A program made the translations under genes and the position numbers. Under the pieces are notes generated by a model. It was not told the origin of the DNA. It made no database searches and saw only the letters and a program-made list of their open reading frames with translations. Of a stretch of 64,000 nucleotides of DNA, positions 59,700-64,000 are shown piece after piece; within the stretch, counting starts at the first letter, position 1, and each line of letters starts with the position of its first letter. Origin of the DNA: Candidatus Binatia bacterium (GTDB lineage: Bacteria > Desulfobacterota > Binatia > UBA12015). The stretch is from positions 442,149 to 506,148 of the forward strand of contig DATCMB010000006.1 of assembly GCA_036563615.1 (NCBI GenBank), written 5' to 3'.

Positions 59700-61379
59700 T
59701 TACGCGGACGCCGCGACCGCCGCAGCACCCTCCTGCGACCCGACGCGCGGGCGCGCGCCCTCGACCTCGCGCGGGCTCGGGTGCCACATCGGACCCTCGT
59801 CGGCCCACGTCCAGGTGCAGCGCCCGCCCGACACGCTGTAGCGCAGGAAGCCCTCGCGCAGCCCGTAGTCGAGCGCGCGCGCGATCGCGTCGGGCTTCTG
59901 GCCGGTGCGCGCGTGGACGCGCGCGCCGAGCTCGGCGACCATGTCCGCTTCCGAGCGTCCGTGCTGCTCGAGGTCCCACGAGCCGTCGGTCTCGAGCACG
60001 TCCTGCATCATCATGTCGTAGTAGACGCCGTGCCGCTCGACGCGGGCGTAGGTCTCGCGATCCTCCTCGCTTGCGGTGCCGTTGAGCACGCGCTCGGCCA
60101 TCTCCCAGAAGGCCTTCTTCGCGCGCTCCTCGATCTCGAGCGCGATCGCTTCCTGCAGCTCGTAGCTCGCCGAGTCCTGCTCGGTGATCGCGTGGTTGGC
60201 GTGGAACTGCGACCAGTCGTCGGTCAGCAGGCGGATGCCGTACTTCTCGCGCTGCTCGTAGACCGCGGTGCCGGGGAACGGCGCCAGCATGTGCACGCCG
60301 GTCTCGCAGCCCATCTCGGCGAGCTTGCGCGCGAAGTCGTGCATCTCGCGCAGCGTCTCGGGCGTCTCGCCGGGCAGGCCGACGATGAACGAGCCGTGCG
60401 GCTTGATGCCGGCCTCGTTGCACATCTGCACCGCCTCGAGGATGCGAGGAATCTTGGTCCCCTTGCGGACGGTTTTCAGGATCTCCGCGTTCGCGGACTC
60501 GAGGCCGAAGCTGACGAGGATGCAGCCGGCCTCCTTCATCTTGCGCAGCAGCGGGACGTCGACCGTGTTGACGTTCGAGAAGCTCGTCCAGGTGACCTTG
60601 AGCCCGCGGCGCAGGATCTCGTCGCAGACCGCGTGCGCGTGGTCCTTGCGCGCGGTGAAGAGATCGTCGGCGAGGTTCAGGCGCTTGAAGCCGAGCGACG
60701 CGACGTGCTCCATCTCGTCGACCACGCTCGTCGCTTGACGGTAGCGGATCTTCGCGCCGACGAGCTGGCGGCCGGTGCAGAAGATGCATTGGAACGGACA
60801 GCCGCGGCTCGTGGTCATCGAGATCGGCAGGTCGAGCGCGCGGTAGCGTCCGAGCGGCACGAGGTGGCGCGAGGGCATGGGCAGCGTGTTGACGTCGATC
60901 CAGTAGCCGCGCGGGCCGTTGTTCCGGATCGTGTCGCCGTCGCGGTAGACGATGCCCGGCACCTTGCTGAAGTCACGCCCGTTCTCGAAGGCGCGCACGA
61001 TGTCGACGATGGTCTCCTCGCCCTCGCCGAGGCCGACCAGATCGAGCTCGGGATGCTGGTTCAGCGTCGACTCGGCGCAGAAGCTCACGTGCGCGCCGCC
61101 CATTGCGGTCGTGATCGACGGGTCGATTTGCTTGACGTTGCGGATCACGGAGATCGCGGCGTTGAAGGTCATGGTGACCGAGGTCGCGCCGACGATGTCC
61201 GGCTGGAACTCGTTCAGGACGCGCTCGAGCTTCGGTCGGTCGCAGGCGGTGACCACGAGGTCGAGCACGCGGACCTCGACGCCGACGCGCTCCAGGGCAC
61301 CGGCGAGATACGAGATCCCGAGCGGCGGCGAAGGGATCTCGGCGATGGGATAGAACGGATTCACGAGCAGAAAGCGCAT
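59700..61379 (-). CDS. B12-binding-domain radical SAM enzyme
   Basis: In this 559-residue enzyme the N-terminal 140 residues form a cobalamin-binding-like Rossmann domain (MRFLLVNPFYPIAEIPSPPL, IVGATSVTMTFNAAI, GLGEGEETI). The radical SAM domain follows with SRGCPFQCIFCTG (CxxxCxxC, about residue 195), then FGLESANAEI and HGSFIVGLPGETPET. A C-terminal region of about 150 residues is helical. The DxHxxG motif of true B12-binding proteins is not seen, as in many of this class. Such enzymes methylate or rearrange unactivated carbons in lipids and natural products; the substrate is unknown. It is convergent with the tRNA cluster. Confidence 0.84.
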   Translation of the reverse strand: MRFLLVNPFYPIAEIPSPPLGISYLAGALERVGVEVRVLDLVVTACDRPKLERVLNEFQPDIVGATSVTMTFNAAISVIRNVKQIDPSITTAMGGAHVSFCAESTLNQHPELDLVGLGEGEETIVDIVRAFENGRDFSKVPGIVYRDGDTIRNNGPRGYWIDVNTLPMPSRHLVPLGRYRALDLPISMTTSRGCPFQCIFCTGRQLVGAKIRYRQATSVVDEMEHVASLGFKRLNLADDLFTARKDHAHAVCDEILRRGLKVTWTSFSNVNTVDVPLLRKMKEAGCILVSFGLESANAEILKTVRKGTKIPRILEAVQMCNEAGIKPHGSFIVGLPGETPETLREMHDFARKLAEMGCETGVHMLAPFPGTAVYEQREKYGIRLLTDDWSQFHANHAITEQDSASYELQEAIALEIEERAKKAFWEMAERVLNGTASEEDRETYARVERHGVYYDMMMQDVLETDGSWDLEQHGRSEADMVAELGARVHARTGQKPDAIARALDYGLREGFLRYSVSGGRCTWTWADEGPMWHPSPREVEGARPRVGSQEGAAAVAASA

Positions 61380-61525
61380 CGACGGCCTCCATGTGTCACG
61401 CCTCTGGCGTGGGCGCGCGGAAGGATGCCCGGAAAGCGGATCCGATGCGAGCGTTTCGCGTCTCCCGGACGCTCTTCGCGCTTGAGCCGCGCCAGCCGAC
61501 GTTGCTAGTTCGGTAGACCTTCGCC

Positions 61526-62686
61526 ATGCCCGCCGCGACCATCAAGGACCGCACCGCGATCGTCGGCATCGCGCAGACCCGCTTCGGCAAGGGGCTCGCG
61601 GACAGCGAGCTGTCGCTCGCCTGCCAGGCGATCTCGATGGCGCTCGACGACGCGGGGCTCTCGCCGAAGGACGTCGACGGCTTGGTCGCCTTCTCGATGG
61701 AGGACGGGCGCGAGGTCGAGGTGGCGCGCAACCTCGGCATGGGCGACGTCACCTTCTTCGCCCAGGTCGGCTACGGCGGCGGCGCGGGCTGCGGCACGAC
61801 GGGGCACGCGGCGCTCGCGGTCGCGAGCGGGCAGTGCGAGGTCGCGGTCGCCTGGCGGTCGCGCAAGCGCGCCGACAAGGGCAGCCGTCCGTGGGCGCAG
61901 ACCAGCAACCGCATCGACACGCCCTGGCAGTGGAGCCGTCCCTGGGGTCTGCTGCGCCCGGTCGACGAGGTCGCGATGCTCGCGCGCCGCTACATGCACG
62001 AGTACGGCGCGACCCGCGACCACTTCGCGAACGTCGCGCTCGCGTTCCGCAAGCACGCGAACCGCAACCCGAACGCGATGATGTACGACAAGCCGCTCAC
62101 CCGCGAGCAGTACATGAGCGCGCGCTGGGTGTCGGAGCCGCTGTGCCTCTACGACAACTGCCTCGAGACCGACGGCGCGCTCGCGGTGGTGATCGTCTCG
62201 GCCGAGCGCGCGAAGGACCTCAAGCAGAAGCCGGTCTACATCCATGCGTACGCGCAGGGCATCCCGCCGCAGCACCAGACGATGACCAACTACTTCTGCG
62301 ACGACCCGCTCGCCGGACCGTCGCACGCCTGCATGAAGCGGCTGTGGGCGAACAGCGACCTCAAGCCCGAGGACATCGACGTCGCGCAGATCTACGACGC
62401 GTTCAGCCCGCTCGTGATCCTGTCGCTCGAGGGCTACGGCTTCTGCAAGCGCGGCGAGGGCGCGGCCTTCACCGAGAACGGCGCGCTCGAGTGGCCCGAC
62501 GGACGGCTGCCGACCAACACCGCGGGCGGCGGCATGTCGGAAGCGTACGTGCACGGCTTCAACCTGATCGTCGAGGGCGTGCGCCAAATGCGCGGTACGT
62601 CGACCTGCCAGGTCGAGGGCGCGGCGAGCTGTCTCGTGACCAGCGGCGAGGGCGTGCCGACGAGCGCGCTCGTGCTGCGGAGCTGA
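61526..62686 (+). CDS. Thiolase-like lipid-transfer protein (SCP-x/Ltp2 family), second copy
   Basis: This 386-residue thiolase-fold protein opens with RTAIVGIAQTRFGKGLADSE and has ISMALDDAGLSPKDVDGLVA. The nucleophile helix reads GGGAGCGTTGHAALAVASG; the single Cys seems three or four places off the thiolase position, so an aldolase-type role like Ltp2 is favoured. PTNTAGGGMSEAYVHGFNLI is the C-terminal block. The DUF35 partner follows two bases after the stop. It is a distant relative of 4572-5768, but with the partner on the other side. The substrate is unknown. Confidence 0.8.
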   Translation: MPAATIKDRTAIVGIAQTRFGKGLADSELSLACQAISMALDDAGLSPKDVDGLVAFSMEDGREVEVARNLGMGDVTFFAQVGYGGGAGCGTTGHAALAVASGQCEVAVAWRSRKRADKGSRPWAQTSNRIDTPWQWSRPWGLLRPVDEVAMLARRYMHEYGATRDHFANVALAFRKHANRNPNAMMYDKPLTREQYMSARWVSEPLCLYDNCLETDGALAVVIVSAERAKDLKQKPVYIHAYAQGIPPQHQTMTNYFCDDPLAGPSHACMKRLWANSDLKPEDIDVAQIYDAFSPLVILSLEGYGFCKRGEGAAFTENGALEWPDGRLPTNTAGGGMSEAYVHGFNLIVEGVRQMRGTSTCQVEGAASCLVTSGEGVPTSALVLRS

Positions 62687-62688
62687 CG

Positions 62689-63135
62689 GTGGCGACCTCC
62701 GGCTTCGTCCTGCCCGGCCTCGGCGATCCCGCGGCGCGTCCGTTCTGGGAGGGTGCCGCGCGCGGCGAGCTGCTGATCCAGACCTGCGCCGACTGCGGCA
62801 AGATGCGCATGCCGCCGCGTCCGATGTGTCCCGCGTGCCGCTCGCTCAGCGAGCGCTGGACGAAGGTCTCGGGGCGCGGACGCATCTGGTCGTTCGTCGT
62901 CGCGCACCCGCCGCTCTTGCCGGCGTACGCGGAGCTCGCGCCCTACAACGTGATCGTCGTCGAGCTCGAGGAGGATCCGACGCTGCGCCTGGTCGGCAAC
63001 CTCGTCGAGTCGGCCGACGGACCGATCAACGCGATCGATCCCGCGACGATCCGCATCGGCGAGCCGGTGCAGGTCGTGTTCGCGCGGGTCGAGCACGTCG
63101 TGCTGCCGCGCTGGGTGCGGGCGACCGCACCGTGA
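62689..63135 (+). CDS. DUF35 / OB-fold zinc-ribbon protein, second copy
   Basis: This 148-residue protein has a zinc ribbon (CADC and CPAC, 12 residues apart) at the N-terminus and an OB-fold (GRGRIWSFVVAHPPLLPAYA, VGNLVESADG). It is the partner of the thiolase-like protein encoded directly upstream. The GTG at 62689 lies two bases after the thiolase-like stop (TGACGGTG). Compared with the copy at 4135, it is the second gene of its pair rather than the first. Confidence 0.85.
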   Translation: MATSGFVLPGLGDPAARPFWEGAARGELLIQTCADCGKMRMPPRPMCPACRSLSERWTKVSGRGRIWSFVVAHPPLLPAYAELAPYNVIVVELEEDPTLRLVGNLVESADGPINAIDPATIRIGEPVQVVFARVEHVVLPRWVRATAP

Positions 63136-63205
63136 GCACGCCGCGCGCGTCCTGAGCCGACGCCGCGCGCGAGCGCAGCAGCCCGACGCGAGCCCGAAAA
63201 CGCGT

Positions 63206-63239
63206 GCGCCGCCGCGGTCGGGTGACCGGCGGCGGCGCG
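63206..63239. terminator. Bidirectional hairpin
   Basis: GCGCCGCCGCGGTC pairs with GACCGGCGGCGGCGC with one bulged base and a short loop. It lies between the DUF35 stop (63135) and the stop of the convergent aldehyde dehydrogenase (63266). Confidence 0.65.
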
Positions 63240-63265
63240 ACGCCAACGAAAGCGCGTGATCCGTT

Positions 63266-64000
63266 CTACGGCTTGTAGCGGATCAGCAGGTCGAGCAGCT
63301 GCCGCGTGCGCGCCGTGTACGGCGGGTAGAACATCGACAGCAGCGAGAAGCGCGGGTTCTTGAACACCGGGCGGAGCTTCGTGAACTCGAGGAAGCCCTC
63401 GTAGCCGTGGTAGTGGCCCATGCCGCTCGCGCCGATGCCGCCGAAGGGCAGGTCGTGCTGCGCGACGTGCAGCACGCAGTTGTTGATCGTCACGCCGCCG
63501 GAGATGGTCGAGTACAGGACCTTCTCCTGCAGCTTCGAGTCGTTGGTGAAGACGTAGAGCCCGAGCGGACGATCCTTCGAGTTGATGTACGCGATCGCCT
63601 CGTCGAGCGACTTGTAGGTCTTGATCGGGAAGAGCGGCCCGAAGATCTCCTCCTGCATGATCCGCATCGAGTCGTTGACGTCGAGCACGAGGTGCGGAGG
63701 GATCTTGCGGAGCTGGTCGTCGAACGTCGCGCCCGGGATGAGCGGCACGATCGTCGCGCCCTTCTGCTGCGCGTCCTCGAGCGTCGCGCGCAGCCGGCGG
63801 TACGACTTCTCGTCGATCACCGAGGTGTAGCTCGGCTGGCGGATGTCGGGGTAGCGCTCGGGCAGGATGCGCTTCGCCGCCTCGACGAAGCGGTCGCGCT
63901 TCGCCTCCGAGATCAGGAGGTAGTCCGGCGCGAGGCAGGTCTGCCCGGCGTTCAGGTACTTCGCGTAGAGGATGCGCGACGCGGCCTCGTCGATGTCGAA
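63266..64000 (-). CDS. Aldehyde dehydrogenase (ALDH3/coniferyl-type), C-terminal part
   Basis: The visible 244 residues run off the right edge, so the N-terminus is missing. YLNAGQTCLAPDYLLI holds the catalytic Cys, IMQEEIFGPLFPIKTYKSLD a conserved block, and SGGVTINNCVLHVAQHDLPF and GGIGASGMGHYHG the C-terminal signature. The tail RQLLDLLIRYKP fits the class 3/coniferyl aldehyde dehydrogenase group, which oxidises fatty or aromatic aldehydes with NAD(P). There is no frameshift. Confidence 0.9.
   Translation of the reverse strand, partial: FDIDEAASRILYAKYLNAGQTCLAPDYLLISEAKRDRFVEAAKRILPERYPDIRQPSYTSVIDEKSYRRLRATLEDAQQKGATIVPLIPGATFDDQLRKIPPHLVLDVNDSMRIMQEEIFGPLFPIKTYKSLDEAIAYINSKDRPLGLYVFTNDSKLQEKVLYSTISGGVTINNCVLHVAQHDLPFGGIGASGMGHYHGYEGFLEFTKLRPVFKNPRFSLLSMFYPPYTARTRQLLDLLIRYKP

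Overview
The window is very GC-rich (about 70% by eye) and gene-dense. It comes from a Gram-negative bacterium: there are several lipoproteins with clear lipoboxes, a CsgG-like outer-membrane lipoprotein, and periplasmic and secreted proteins. The mix points to an uncultured soil or sediment lineage near the former deltaproteobacteria (Binatota, Desulfobacterota or Myxococcota-like). That mix comprises DUF35/thiolase-like pairs, multifunctional-enzyme-type SDRs, a GMC oxidoreductase pair, a CHAD protein, WS/DGAT-like and MEMO-like proteins, a sigma-54 activator and Cys-rich secreted hydrolases. The lineage is an inference, since no rRNA or marker protein is present. Most genes start on ATG or GTG, TTG starts occur, and none of the five tRNA genes encodes its CCA end.

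Layout. 1-8.1 kb: a minus-strand SGNH hydrolase/acyltransferase group, then plus-strand AmmeMemoRadiSam genes, a DUF35-thiolase couple, a degenerate PIG-L-like protein, a glycosyltransferase and an NTF2-like protein. 8.1-15.4 kb: a minus-strand four-gene operon made of a secreted protein with a CxxCH motif, a 1188-residue STAND ATPase/LuxR-HTH/class III nucleotide cyclase, an unrecognised protein, and a Ser/Thr kinase ending in a cyclic-nucleotide-binding domain. The operon looks like a self-contained cNMP-to-phosphorylation relay and is the most interesting system here. 15.6-21.4 kb: msrB-msrA and secreted proteins. 21.4-23.1 kb: a lower-GC patch with an ASCH protein and a twice-frameshifted gene, next to tRNA-Thr(CGT); a 12-bp piece of the tRNA is repeated on the far side.

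23.4-34.7 kb: envelope and metabolic genes. These are a polyprenol-kinase-like protein, a secreted Cys/His enzyme, a GST, a CHAD protein, a WS/DGAT homologue lacking its catalytic motif, manC, pyrE, a thermonuclease and a D-aminoacylase-type amidohydrolase. 34.9-40.5 kb: two paralogous Cys-rich alpha/beta hydrolases flank a LacI-type regulator and a secreted PQQ-like propeller, with a visible LacI-type operator. 40.5-57 kb: two SDRs, a CsgG-like lipoprotein, DUF2333, DoxX, a membrane-anchored GMC oxidoreductase pair, several propeller proteins, HAD and VOC proteins, trmJ, and a sigma-54 activator separated from its receiver domain. 57-59.5 kb: rph, rdgB and a tRNA Pro-Arg-His-Lys cluster. 59.7-64 kb: a B12-type radical SAM enzyme, a second thiolase-like/DUF35 pair and a truncated aldehyde dehydrogenase.

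Almost every convergent gene junction carries a strong GC-rich hairpin. No CRISPR array, intact insertion sequence, integrase or replication origin was seen.
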